Shown: positions 1-10,099 of the stretch, piece after piece | How positions within the stretch are numbered: position 1 is the first letter of the stretch | How the letters are laid out: each line of letters starts with the position of its first letter | Assembly (NCBI GenBank): GCA_947044405.1 | Contig: CAMRHE010000054.1 | Span: forward strand, 7,021,501-7,085,500 | From: Leptodactylus fallax | Lineage: Eukaryota; Chordata; Amphibia; Anura; Leptodactylidae | Reading direction: 5' to 3' | DNA: 64,000 nt | Notes under the pieces: generated by a model | What the model was told of the DNA's origin: nothing | The model's database searches: none | What the model saw: the letters and a program-made list of their open reading frames with translations, nothing else | Made by a program: the position numbers and the translations under genes

Positions 1-466
1 ATTACTACTGTTCATATGAGGCATTGCAACATCACTTTACTTATGATACAGATAATCTTGTGTATAAAATGTGTGTACATATTTACTAGTTGTTGATATT
101 GTAAGTGATAATATATTACAAAATACAATATACTTATGGTCTGACTTTCATCCTGGAATGACAGATATTCCCTTTCTAAAGGAAGCTTATCAATAATCTA
201 AGGGTGTAGCTTCTGTGCTTCTTGGTAACAGAGTATATTTAATTCTGCTTGTTAAACCGCCTTGTACAAGTTTCCTATCAATATTTTGCAGTAATGTTCT
301 AGATCTGTATTTCTGCATCAAGTTGCCTAATAATAAGTTACATTTCCTGGTTGGAACCACAAATTGACCACTTTCCTTGAGCTCAGAATTAGCACAGTAA
401 AAGATCATAATTCTTTCTTAGTATATAGTCTTCACACATATAACAATAAATTCAATATCCATGAAT
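1..466. other. AT-rich non-coding stretch, nothing recognised
   Basis: AT-rich sequence with only a short chance reading frame on the minus strand (190-408) that shows no family motif. No repeat, RNA gene or splice-flanked exon could be recognised. Confidence 0.5.
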
Positions 467-660
467 GGGGGCTATTCACATGTCTGTTATTTTGACTGTC
501 TATTGTAACAGACCGTCAAAATATAGGTCATGTCCTATTTTTGACCGTTTTCATGGATTCCAAATGTATGGAAAAACGTGAGCCCCTCGAGTGCAAGACG
601 ACCATGAAAAATGGACATTTATCACAGCCGTTTTGCACCTAGGTCATCTGAATGCAGCCT
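467..660. repeat. Short MITE with hAT-like ends
   Basis: The left end (GGGGCTATTCACATG) and the reverse of the right end (AGGCTGCATTCAGATGACC) are similar inverted termini. The inside holds imperfect inverted words (TTTTGACNGTC, GACCGTCAAAATA). The 'attcacatg' end and the AT-rich palindromic body are typical of short amphibian non-autonomous DNA elements. No target duplication was established. A related decayed sequence lies at about 48580-48660. Confidence 0.45.
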
Positions 661-1110
661 AACTCAGCAGAGAACAGTGGGGGAAATTTCTATTCCCTCT
701 ATGCCAGAAAACTGTTAGGAGATGGGAGTAGTTGTGGTGCATCTTTGCTACACTCCAATTTTGCAGCAGAGAGGCACAACTTTGATCTTTCTGGATCCCA
801 AGCCAAGCGGGGATACCTTGGCCCAGTAAATTTGCTATAACACTCTGGTGTGAGGTATACCCGAAATCTACACCAGTCCCTGATTCACATAGATTTCAGT
901 TCTGGTGCACGGCACCATCACACTTTAAGAGCCAGAGCCTCTTAATGATTTAGGCACCTGTCACCCCAGCATGGCAGTTGTTTAAAAAAAAAAAGTCTTA
1001 ATAAATTCCCCCAGCATGTATATTAGCATGAATGCGAGGTAAAAAGAACATAATGCAATTAAACTGCATTATATAGACATGACATTCAATGTTTATATTT
1101 GCTTATGCTT
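661..1110. other. Unassigned non-coding DNA
   Basis: No coding or repeat signature recognised. The short plus-strand frame at 652-840 lacks family motifs and has no supporting context. Confidence 0.4.
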
Positions 1111-1756
1111 ATACTGAACACAACCATATTTAAATTTGTAGATAATTAAAACGTAAATGTCTTGCAAATATAAACTAAAAATTTTGCAGCATTCTAGGCG
1201 GAGGTTCCACGTTGCAAAAACGCAGTGTTTTTGTTGCAGATTTTGCAACGTTTTTTTCTAGCCAAAGTCTGGAGTGGCTTGGAAAGGAGTGGCAAATATA
1301 GAGGACTTACATGTTTCCTTCTGTTAAATCCGCTCGTGACTTTGGCTCAAAAAACTGCAGCAAAATCTGCAACAAAAAATGCTGTGTTTTTGCAATGTGG
1401 AGCCTTTGCCTTAAAGATTTTTTTCTAACCAGCTTACTGGTGACAGCCTTTTGTCTTGATTTGTTGCCTATACAGTAGATACAATCACAAATGCAGAAAT
1501 TTTCTATGGTCTGGCACACAGCCATGATTTACTTATCGTGGCCATATTATCAGACAGGGACCCTAGATGTATGAGAAGATAGCCCAGCCAAATAAGGAAA
1601 TCATGGCTGGGTTTCTGACAAGTCCCAGACCACAGAGTTCCTGCATTCATGGTTGTGTCCATTGGAACTGATGAAGACAAAATATTGTCACCACTCTGAT
1701 TACAGAAAATCTGCAAAATGTTTAATTTCTTCTATGTGCAAAAATGTATAACATTT
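1111..1756. repeat. Decayed copy of the TTAA MITE family seen at 4055-5672, split by another MITE
   Basis: Segments 1125-1193 and 1414-1756 match the inside of the element at 4055-5672 in the same order. Shared words include the 'taaatttgtaga.aattaaaa' arm, 'gacagncttttgtcttgattng', 'ctttctatggtc' and 'caagtcccagacca'. Both arms are inverted copies of each other. The middle is interrupted by the separate hAT-like MITE at 1195-1413, and the right end runs into another MITE at 1757. The outer TTAA ends are lost here, so the limits are approximate. Confidence 0.6.
1195..1413. mobile_element. Palindromic hAT-like MITE, family A, copy 1
   Basis: About 220 bp, almost wholly an inverted repeat. The left arm contains 'gttgcagattttgcaacg', 'agccaaagtc' and 'ggagtggctt'; the right arm returns 'gactttggct', 'gcaaaatctgcaacaaaa' and 'ttgcaatgtgg'. 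A second copy of the same family lies at 55816-56033. It encodes nothing, so any movement would need a transposase supplied elsewhere. It sits inside the older repeat at 1111-1756. Confidence 0.65.
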
Positions 1757-2116
1757 AAGGCTAAGGCGCCACATAGTGGGCCACAGCAAAAAGCGCTGCA
1801 GGAAAAACCACAGCAGCAACGCATCATGGTTTTTTCCTGCAGTGCTTTTCACAGAAAGTCCGCAGTGGTTCCTTGTGAAAACTTTCTGCTTCCATTATAC
1901 CTATAGGGAAACTGCCGGCGTTTCCATAGGTATAATTGATATGCTGCGATTTCCAAAACCGTAATGGTTTTTTAAATTGCAGCATCTCTGCTGTGCATGT
2001 TTTTCTGCAATGTGTGGATGGGATTCACTAGAATCCCTTCCACTTTGCAGGAACTCTAAAACGACCTTTTTTTTTTTTTTTTTTTTGCTGTGACGTTGAC
2101 GCCACGTGGGGCCCCA
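1757..2116. mobile_element. Palindromic hAT-like MITE, family B, copy 1
   Basis: Starts GGCTAAGGCGCCACATAGTG and ends with the rough inverse (GCCACGTGGGGCCCC). The inside is inverted around 'cctataggnaaac...gttnccataggtataatt', with a T22 run near the right end. A second copy lies in the opposite sense at 18797-19135 and shares 'tgctgcaggaaaaaccgca' and the 'ataggtataatt' core. Non-coding. Confidence 0.65.
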
Positions 2117-2426
2117 GTCTAAAGGAGTTTTCCCATCTCAGGATTTGAGTTGACTTCCTGGTTTTCAGCTCAGTTCAGCAGCATGCTTGTTGTAAACTAT
2201 TGTAAATCTCTAGATTTACATACATAGCTAACAGACACTGATCCTGTTTTTTTTTTTTTTTTTTTTTTTTTCGAACTTATTATGAGAGAGAGACTCATCA
2301 GTCTGTCCAGAGAAATGGTCTGTAACCTTGGCAATGAGCTGTGAAAACTAAGGAGGAATATTTATCCTTATCTGGCAAACAGAGCACGATAGATCAAGAA
2401 ATGTATTGGGTAAAATACTTGATATA
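2117..2426. other. Unassigned DNA with TTAA-type MITE remnant and poly-T
   Basis: Begins with 'taaaggagttttcccatctc', which resembles the end of a TTAA-class amphibian MITE. A long T run lies at about 2248-2270. No partner arm was found. Confidence 0.35.
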
Positions 2427-4046
2427 CAGTACAGACCAAACGTTTGGACACACCCTCTCATTCCAAGAGTTTTCTGTATTTTCATGACTATAAAAATTGT
2501 AGATTCACACTGAAGGCATCAAAACTATGAATTAACACATGTGGAATTATATAATTAACAAAAAAGTGTGAAACAACTGAAAATATGTCTTATATTCTAG
2601 GTTCTTCAAAGTAGCTACCTTTTGCTTTGATTACTGCTTTGCACACTCTTGGCATTCTCTTGATGAGCTTCAAGAGGTAGTCACCTGAAATGGTCTTCCA
2701 ACAGTCTTGAAGGAGTTCCCAGAGATGCTTAGCACTTGTTGGCCCTTTTACCTTTACTCTGCGGTCCAGCTCACCCCAAACCATCTCGATTGGGTTCAGG
2801 TCTGGTGACTGTAGAGGCCAGGTCATCTGGCGTAGCACCCCATCACTCTCCTTCTTGGCCAAATAGCCCTTACACAGTCTGGAGGTGTGTTTGGGGTCAT
2901 TGTCCTGTTGAAAAATAAATGATGGTCCAACTAAACGCAAACCGGATGGAATAGCATGCCGCTGCAAGAAGCTGTGGTAACCATGCTGGTTCAGTATTCC
3001 TTCAATTTTGAATAAATCCCCAACAGTGTCACCAGAAAAGCATCCCCACACCATCACACATCCTCCTCCATGCTTCACGGTGGGAACCAGGCATGTAGAG
3101 TCCATTCGTTCACCTTTTCTGCGTCGCACAAAGACACGGTGGTTGGAACCAAAGATCTCAAATTTGGACTCATCAGACCAAAGCACAGATTTCCACAGGT
3201 CTAATGTCCATTCCTTGTGTTCTTTAGCCCAAACAAATCTCTTCTGCTTGTTGCCTGTCCTTAGCAGTGGTTTCCTAGCAGCTATTTTACCATGAAGGCC
3301 TGCTGCACACAGTCTCCTCTTAACAGTTGTTGTAGAGATGTCTGCTGCTAGAACTCTGTGTGGCATTGACCTGGTCTCTAATTTGAGTTGCTGTTAACCT
3401 GCGATTTCTGAGGCTGGTGACTCGGATGAACTTATCCTCTGCAGCAGAGGTGACTCTTGGTCTTCCTTTCCTGGGGCGGTCCTCATGTGAGCCAGTTTCT
3501 TTGTAGCGCTTGATGGTTTTGGCCACTGCACTTGGGGAGACTTTCAAAGTTTTCCCAATTTTTCGGACTGACTGACCTTCAGTTCTTAAAGTAATGATGG
3601 CCACTCGTTTTTCTTTACTTAGCTGCTTTTTTCTTGCCATAATACAAATTCTAACACTCCATTCAGTAGGACTATCAGCTGTGTATCCACCTGACTTCTG
3701 AACAACACAACTAATGGTCCCAACCCCATTTATAAGGCAAGAAATCCCACTTATTAAACCTGACAGGGCACACCTGTGAAGTGAAAACCATTTCAGGTGA
3801 CTACCTCTTGAAGCTCAACAAGAGAATGCCAAGCGTGTGAAAAGCAGTAATCAAAGCAAAAGGTGGCTACTTTGAAGAACCTAGAATATAAGACATTTTC
3901 AGTTTTCACACTTTTGTTAAGTATATAATTCCACATGTGTTAATTCATAGTTTTGATGCCTTCAGTGTGAATCTACAATTTTTATAGTCATGAAAATACA
4001 GAAAACTCTTGGAATGAGAAGGTGTCCAAACTTTTGGTCTGTACTG
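2427..4046 (-). mobile_element. Tc1/mariner transposon, DD38E (Intruder-like), near full length
   Basis: A 1620-bp element flanked by TA on both sides (2425-2426 and 4047-4048). The outer ends read CAGTACAGACCAAA and its inverse. The inverted repeats are long, about 260-270 bp (2427-2698 against 3787-4046), and closely similar. They are long enough that the right repeat contains a copy of the last ~35 codons of the transposase gene, which lies in the left repeat. The spacing between the second catalytic Asp and the Glu is 38 residues, the hallmark of the DD38E ('Intruder') family. The transposase on the minus strand has one frameshift. Confidence 0.9.
2590..3640 (-). pseudogene. Tc1 DD38E transposase, broken by one frameshift
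   Basis: Transposase that would bind the element's inverted repeats and cut and paste it at TA sites. The N-terminal part (3640 down to about 3343) starts MARKKQLSKEKRVAIITL and carries the two helix-turn-helix units with a GRPR motif between them. After residue ~100 the frame is lost at about 3334-3343: the downstream frame (stop at 2590) resumes two bases out, best explained by a 2-bp loss. The C-terminal part holds the DDE domain: first Asp in LWSDESKFEIFG, glycine-rich box HGGGCVMVWGCF, second Asp in [11 protein letters not shown], Glu in [11 protein letters not shown], with 38 residues between the second Asp and Glu. No other stop codon breaks it. The C-terminal end lies within the inverted repeat of the element. 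Confidence 0.9.
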
Positions 4047-4081
4047 TAGCTTAAAGGGGTTTTCCTATGAAAATAACCATA

Positions 4082-5256
4082 CAGTGGGAGAGAAAATTAT
4101 TTAGTCATCCACCAATTGTGTAAGTTCTCCCACTTAAAAAGATGAGAGAGGCCTGTAATTGACATCATAGGTAGACCTCAACTATGAGAGACAAAATGAG
4201 AAAACATATCTAGAAAATCACACTGTCTGATTTTTAAAGAATTTATTTGCAAATTATGGTGGAAAATAAGTATTTGGTCACCTACAAACAAGCAAGATTT
4301 CTGGCTCTCACAGACCTGTAACTTCTTCTTTAAGAGGCTCCTCTGTCCTCCACTCATTACCTGTAGTAATGGCACCTGTTTGAAATTATCAGTATAAAAG
4401 ACACCTGTCCACAACCTCAGTCACACTCCAAACTCCACTATGGTGAAGACCAAAGAGCTGTGGAAGGGCACCAGAAACAAAACTGTAAACCTGCACCAGG
4501 CTGGGAAGACTGAATCTGCAATAGGCAAGCAGCTTGGTGTGAAGAAATCAACTGTGGGAGCATTAATTAGAAAATGGAAGACACGGTGAGCAAAAATCCC
4601 AGAATCACATGGAGGGACCTAGTGAATGACCTGTAGAAAGCTGGGACTAACGTAACAAAGAATGAATGGAGCCATGTATCGTGAGATTTTTGAGTGCAAA
4701 CCTCCTTCCATCAGCAAGGGCTGGAACGTGGCTGGGTCTTTCAGCATGACAATGATCCCAAGCCCACCACCAGGACAACGAAGGAGTGGCTTCGTAAGAA
4801 GCATTTCAAGGTCCTGGAGTGGCCTAGCCAGTCTCCAGATCTCAACCCCATAGAAAACCTTTGGAGGGAGTTGAAAGTCCGTGTTGTTCAGCGACAGCCC
4901 CAAAACATCACAGCTCTAGAGGAGATCTGCATGGAGGAATGGGCCAACATACCAGCAACAATGTGTGCCAACCTTGTGAAGACTTACAGAAAACGTATGA
5001 CCTCTGTCATTGCCAACAAAGGATATATGACAAAGTATTGAGATGAACTTTTGTTATTGACCAAATACTTATTTTCCACCATAATTTGCCAATAAATTCT
5101 TTAAAAATCAGACAATGTGATTTTCTGGATTTGTTTTCTCATTTTGTCTCTCATAGTTGAGGTCTACCTATGATGACAATTACAGGCCTCTCCCATCTTT
5201 TTAGGTGGGAGAACTTGCACAATTTGCGGCTGACTAAATCCTTTTTTTCCCCACTG
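4082..5256 (+). mobile_element. Tc1/mariner DD34E element, internally deleted (family A, copy 1)
   Basis: Flanking TA at 4080-4081 and 5257-5258. Ends CAGTGGGAGAGAAAATTATT and the inverse of the right end (CAGTGGGGAAAAAAAGG). Inverted repeats of about 200 bp include 'aattacaggcctctc' and 'ggtggaaaataagtatttgg'. It is about 375 bp shorter than the unspliced length of the related copy at 57178-60366, because parts of the transposase gene are missing. Confidence 0.88.
4440..5041 (+). pseudogene. Tc1 DD34E transposase remnant with two internal deletions
   Basis: Starts [17 protein letters not shown], giving the first helix-turn-helix of a Tc1 transposase, and runs to a stop at 4587-4589. Compared with the other family copy it lacks about 79 bp after 4581 and about 335 bp at the junction 4660/4661. 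The second loss removes the first catalytic Asp and the WGCF region; its breakpoints share the 4-base word AAAG. The C-terminal part is open in another frame (4694-5041): second Asp in [11 protein letters not shown] and Glu in [11 protein letters not shown], 34 residues apart, ending in GYMTKY. It cannot encode an active enzyme. Confidence 0.88.
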
Positions 5257-5679
5257 TATTTATAATTGACAATTAGGACAAGTTAAATATTTTTGCAAAT
5301 GTAAGTAAGTCCAAATTTTGCAGAGTTTAAAATATTTTCTCTAATCATTTTAGAAATGACAGTCTTTTGTCTTGATTGGTTGCCAATGGATACAACAACG
5401 AAAACAAAAACTTTCTATGGTCACAGACTTGTTAGAAGCTGTCCACAATAAGGAAGTCATGACTTGGTTTCTAACAAGTCCCAGACCATAAAAAGTTCCT
5501 GCATTTATTATCATATGCATTAACAACCGATTAGGGCAACAGACTGTCACCAATAAGATGGTTAGAGAAAATCTTAAACTCTGCAAAACCTTTAATTACT
5601 TATATTTGCAAAAATGTTTAACTTTTAATTGTCTACAAATTTAAATATGGCTATATTCATGGCAAAACTCCTTTAAGCT

Positions 5680-6305
5680 ACAAGACTGAATATGATCCTT
5701 GAGATGAAAATACCCCTTTAATTGTCCACAAACAGGTTTTTCTAGTTATTGCATATGTGCAGAGAAAGTGTCTCCTAAAGGTAGACAGTATTATTAATTT
5801 ACCAGGTTTTATGCTAATGTACTATGTGTCTCATCTAAAGCACATCTTTACTGAAGGTCAGCTGTCCTTAGTTTCATGGTAGCAGATGCACTCTACATGA
5901 TATGGTTACACTAAAAAGACTCCCTGGCCACAGGCAGACTCTTTTCTAGGCACCAGATAGGATATGGGTCCCAGTGTCACAGATTCTGAATAGAATAAGA
6001 CAACAGGTTTCAAAGAAGGAAAAATCTATTCTGCCAAAAAAGCAATGAATTAATATTTGGCATTTCTAAGTCACTGGGACCGAATACAGAGAAATTTCAA
6101 TTACAAAATAAAATGAATGATTGATTTCTTCAGACATTCTCTTTTAAAAGCACTGCCATGATAAGTCTGAACTGTTGCTTAGCAACTAGAGATGCGATCA
6201 GCAGGTGACCGTGCTGCATCTAATAACATTTGTATACACAAACACAGTTTGTCCATTGTGGCTTCTTCACCCAGGTTATCTACTGGGAAATGGTCTCAGA
6301 AACGC
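5680..6305. other. Unassigned non-coding DNA
   Basis: No open frame with family features and no repeat arms recognised between the TTAA element and the minisatellite. Confidence 0.4.
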
Positions 6306-6308
6306 AAT

Positions 6309-6855
6309 AGGAGAGCACAATACTGTATACAATATGAATGAGACAGCATCATACTGGGTGCGATATGAACAGGACAGCATAGCACTGGATACAATACAAA
6401 TAGGACAGCACAGTAATGGGTGCAATATGAATAGAACAGCACAGTACTGGATACAATATGAAAATGATAGCACAGTATTGGATACCACATGAATAAGATA
6501 GCACAGTACTGGATACAATATACATAGTACAGCACCATACTGGGTGCAATACAAATAGAACAGCATAGCACTGGATACAATATGAATAGGACATCACCGT
6601 ATTGGGTGCAATACAAAATGGACAGTACAGTACTGGATACAATATGAATAGAATGGCATAGTACTGGATACAATATGAATAGAAAAGCACAGTAAAGGGT
6701 GCAATATGAATAGGACAGCATCGTATTGGGTGCAATACAAATAAGACAGCACCGTACTGGATACAATATGAATAGGACAGCACAGTATTGTGGGTGCAAT
6801 GTAAATAGGACAGCACAGTATTGGATGCAATATGAATAGGACAGCACAATAATGT
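6309..6855. repeat. 31-bp minisatellite, about 17-18 units
   Basis: Direct repeats of 31 bp built on 'gacagcacagtactgg' plus 'atacaatatgaatag'. Two variant forms alternate in part of the array: '..ggatacaatatgaatag' and '..gggtgcaatacaaatag', giving a 62-bp higher-order period. Units are contiguous with no spacers; one unit carries a 2-bp gain near 6790. Because 31 is not a multiple of three, each frame cycles through all three phases, and the minus strand stays open in all three frames (183, 225 and 78 codons). These frames are a by-product of the repeat, not genes. Confidence 0.92.
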
Positions 6856-6859
6856 AACT

Positions 6860-8436
6860 TGTTTTAATAGCTCACCAAGAGTCAGCGAAAGTAAACAAAT
6901 CCTACATGATCCAACTATGTCTACAGTCTTGGCATCTGAAGAATGTAAAGTAACATGAAATCCTACTGTGCACAATTGAATGTGAAGCATGAAATATCTG
7001 GGAACAACACTGTACTGTATATACACTACTTTTAGTAGGTGGCAATATCTGCTCAGTCTCTGCTCAAGTTTTCAGATGGCAGATTACTTAGAGTCCTTCT
7101 GAACTTTATCCCAGAAACTTAGCAATGTATCCCTGAATAATATATCTACCACAAAACCAAGGACATGAGGAAAGGCTGCAGGCTTTCATAATATTGAACT
7201 TACTGGATCTCAAGAGCTAAGCATAACCAAAATTGTACCACAGGAGTACATCATCCTAAGGTATTGAGTGTTTATGGTTTGTCTACGGCACTGTCAGCAC
7301 CCATGTGTTCTGACCAACATTCAAAAAAACAAAACATATATTTTATCATTTCTAGAACATAAAACCATGTACAACAAATACTCTATAAACCAAATGTATT
7401 TCAGTTGTACTTGCATGTTCAATTTCCTAAGGATGCAAATAGAAAAACGGAATAGCTAAGACAACAGTGCCAGCTAGTGGTCATGTTCAGAAGAGCTTGC
7501 CTCAAGTGAGAGACTAGAAGGTGAGTGACAGCACAGCTTCCATCTCTTCAGAGATAGTTTGATGAATAATGTTATCAGACTAATCATTATTATCGTCCCA
7601 TACAGAATCAATACATTATGATATTATGTAGGCTGCAACCCTTATTTGTTCATCTACTTTGGCAGATGCAAAACATACAAAACAAATTGTTCTTGAATTT
7701 AAAAAAAAAAAAATGTAGCTGATAAGTGATCATTATGGTTAGTTATGGGGGCTCTCTGACATTGTCATGTGGGCATTGTGATTGCCAGTCCCGGGGAAAC
7801 TGAGGCTGTCAGTTATGAAGATGCAAAGACTGATGATCAGGTCTGACCAACGCTTGCGTAAATATGCCCACCACCTACCAAAAAAGAAGCAAACGCTTGT
7901 CAACTAATCGCATCTTTCATCTGTCCATAAAATCATGGGTTTTTGGCAGCATGCAGCTTTGTGTGAACAGGGAAGTGCTCACAATAAATTTGATCACACA
8001 CGGTACCTATGACTGCTCTATTTGATAAACTTGGTACAGTGACAAGTGAGAAAAAAAAGGCATTGATGGGGTGCTGCTAAATGGAATAAAATAGTCATAA
8101 AATGCAATGCATTTTGTGTGTACACCCCACTTCTTCAGGCACTCTTACAACACCGGAATATATATATCTCAAAAAAGGAAGTGATATATACATAGTACAG
8201 CCCACAACTGTGATGTCATTTGTTTACAACTCATTACTTCATTCATGAAAAATCTGCATAGGAACCAGTGTGAATTAGTGCCTACCTTTATGTAACTCCA
8301 CAATCTTACTCAAACCACAATATGTTAATGTATTCATCTTATAGATTCAGTATGATTAACATTGTACCCGTGCTTGTTAAAGCATTTGTGGATGGGCAAG
8401 GTTGTCCAACCCACATATGCATTGGATCAGATATAT
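6860..8436. other. Unassigned non-coding DNA
   Basis: No gene recognised. About 8100-8160 holds 'ccccacttcttcaggca', a phrase I associate with an unclassified amphibian interspersed repeat. Poly-A at about 7690-7703. Confidence 0.35.
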
Positions 8437-8770
8437 CACTTAAAGAGGTTGTCCAGGAAAATTTGATTATTTTTAATATTGTGTCCCCATGAAAATTTAT
8501 AAATCACTTACATATTGAAAATTGTTTCTGTGGGCTGTTTCAGCTCCTTCGTCACGTGACCCCTACCTGCACAATTTTTCTGGATCAAGTGACATTGCAG
8601 GAACTGGAGTATAGGGTATTTCCTGGCCCGGGCACATCACTTTCTCCCAGTGAGGATTGCGGTCCCTCTTTTTCTGGACCCGCAGCGTCACAAGGACAGT
8701 GGGACGTCTGTAGCCAGGTTGCTGTGCCCCCACCTGGCTGACACGCCTGCTATACTGACGTCACGCCTGT
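8437..8770. repeat. One arm of a TTAA-type MITE
   Basis: TTAA at 8440-8443 is followed by AGAGGTTGTCCAGGAAAATT, matching the ends of the other TTAA elements in the window (AGGGGTTNTCCAGG at 25101 and 44061). The sequence then becomes GC-rich in the way these elements do in the middle ('tcacgtgacc', 'tgacgtcacgcctg'). The second arm was not found. Confidence 0.45.
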
Positions 8771-9169
8771 TTGCTTCAGCCAGTCAGTGTCAGTCACTAA
8801 TATGGACAGGGCCAACACCAGCACCCAGCAAACCCAGACAGGTACCAGGGCCCACTCAGATTCTGCAATAAGCGCTTCCGTCAATACAGATGGAAGCACT
8901 AACTGCACAGCTAATAGAGCCAAGAGATGAGTGCATATTTTATTCTCACTTATTGCTCTTAGCTCCTCAGACCTCCACTTTCCTGCTCTGGCACTGACAG
9001 GGTTAAATACACTGGCAGGGAAGGGACAGTGTATACATAGAATGTGTGGTGGATACAGTACATGCTGCTCTGAAGAAGCCACTCTGTGTTGTAAAGAAGT
9101 GGGAGAGCCATTGTTATAACAGCTAATTGCTTGAAAGATGGGGAGATTTTGCAGGTCATCAAATGACGG

Positions 9170-9640
9170 TAATTGAGGTGAGAAGGGGGCACTGACATTG
9201 ATGTGGGGGTAACAGAGGGATGACACGCATCTGACAATGGCAGGGAGAGGATAACTGAGGAGAGTTCTGACAATGACAGGTGAGGGGTGACAAGAGTACT
9301 GTCACTAACAAGTGGAAGGTAGTAGGGGGGTTAGGGGGTGGTGACACTAACAAGGGGATAGAAACTTGTAGGGTGATGGGGCGCTGACAATGACGGAGTA
9401 AACGGGTGAGAGATGCACTAACAGTCAATGGTACCAGAGGTATCAAGGGGGTCTGACAGTGACAAGTTCAGGGGGTGTAGTTATTATATGGGGATATAAC
9501 CAGGCCATTGTACTTATACTGTGCAGGGGCCACTGTGGGAGGGGGGGGGGGGGTGTGGGGGGGGGGGCATGTTATACTGTGGAGGGCACTGTAGAGCATT
9601 ATATACCATGTGGGGCATTATATGTGTAGTGCTCCATGGC
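9170..9640. repeat. G-rich degenerate minisatellite
   Basis: Repeats of about 35-45 bp built on 'ctgacaatgacagg' plus a G-rich tract ('aggggtgac', 'gggggttagggggtgg') run from about 9170 to 9480. Variants include 'actaacaagggg' and 'ctgacagtgacaag'. It is followed at 9515-9640 by G runs and a 'gtgcaggggccactgtggg' / 'ggagggcactgta' motif related to minisatellites at 20880-20972 and 63700-63830. The plus strand is strongly G-biased. Confidence 0.6.
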
Positions 9641-9903
9641 TGTAACATTCCCCATACAGTACTGTGCATGAACCAGCCATGGAGACATTGGGTACTGCAC
9701 AGTACTATAAGGGATGGCAATACTGGGAAAATACTCAGGATAGTCGGTACATATGCAAGATTTCAGTGAAGGAGTAGAGATGCAGGATATTAGCAGGAAG
9801 CTGCTAGGCCCTTCACTCCGGCACTATATATAAGAGAGAGATACATACATTTCTAACAATCATAAAGATATATATAGCGAGAGAGATATGTAGTTGTCAA
9901 AAT

Positions 9904-9932
9904 ATTCACGTGTATGTATGTGTGTGTGTGTA
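9904..9932. repeat. (GT)n microsatellite
   Basis: A short GTAT/GT run, preceded by GATA/GA-rich sequence at 9825-9895. It has no coding content. Confidence 0.7.
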
Positions 9933-10099
9933 TAACTATTTAACCAGATTCCAAAAAAGCATCAATAAGGAGATGTTTTCCTATCCTGAAGCTTTCTCTG
10001 TGTAACTGTCATGATGATGATATACGGAAAAGATAACAATATTACAGCCACAGGAAAAGGTTATTGAGTGCGTGAGAACTAGGAGTCTAAAGGTGGCTG

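Larger units (their letters stand above)
4055..5672. mobile_element. TTAA-flanked palindromic MITE split by a Tc1 insertion
   Basis: TTAA lies at 4051-4054 and 5673-5676. The termini are AGGGGTTTTCCTATGAAAAT and the inverse of AGGAGTTTTGCCATGAATAT. Left and right arms match over about 200 bp ('taattgacaatta', 'tttttgcaaatgtaagtaa', 'ttttgcagagttta', 'attttctctaa'). Removing the Tc1 element at 4082-5256 plus its duplicated TA leaves about 440 bp. TTAA target sites are used by the Kolobok and piggyBac superfamilies; ends beginning with two purines, as here, favour a Kolobok-type origin. The family recurs at 1111-1756. Confidence 0.75.

Noticed and set aside
3008..3295. 95-codon plus-strand frame
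   Set aside because: Antisense shadow of the DD38E transposase.
6309..6855. Possible CRISPR array
   Set aside because: Repeats are directly contiguous with no unique spacers, vary along the array, and the window is vertebrate DNA.
6296..7026. Long minus-strand frames (183 and 225 codons) rich in Cys, Tyr and Ile
   Set aside because: They are translations of the 31-bp minisatellite; all three frames are open because of its period, and no signal peptide, domain or start context supports a gene.
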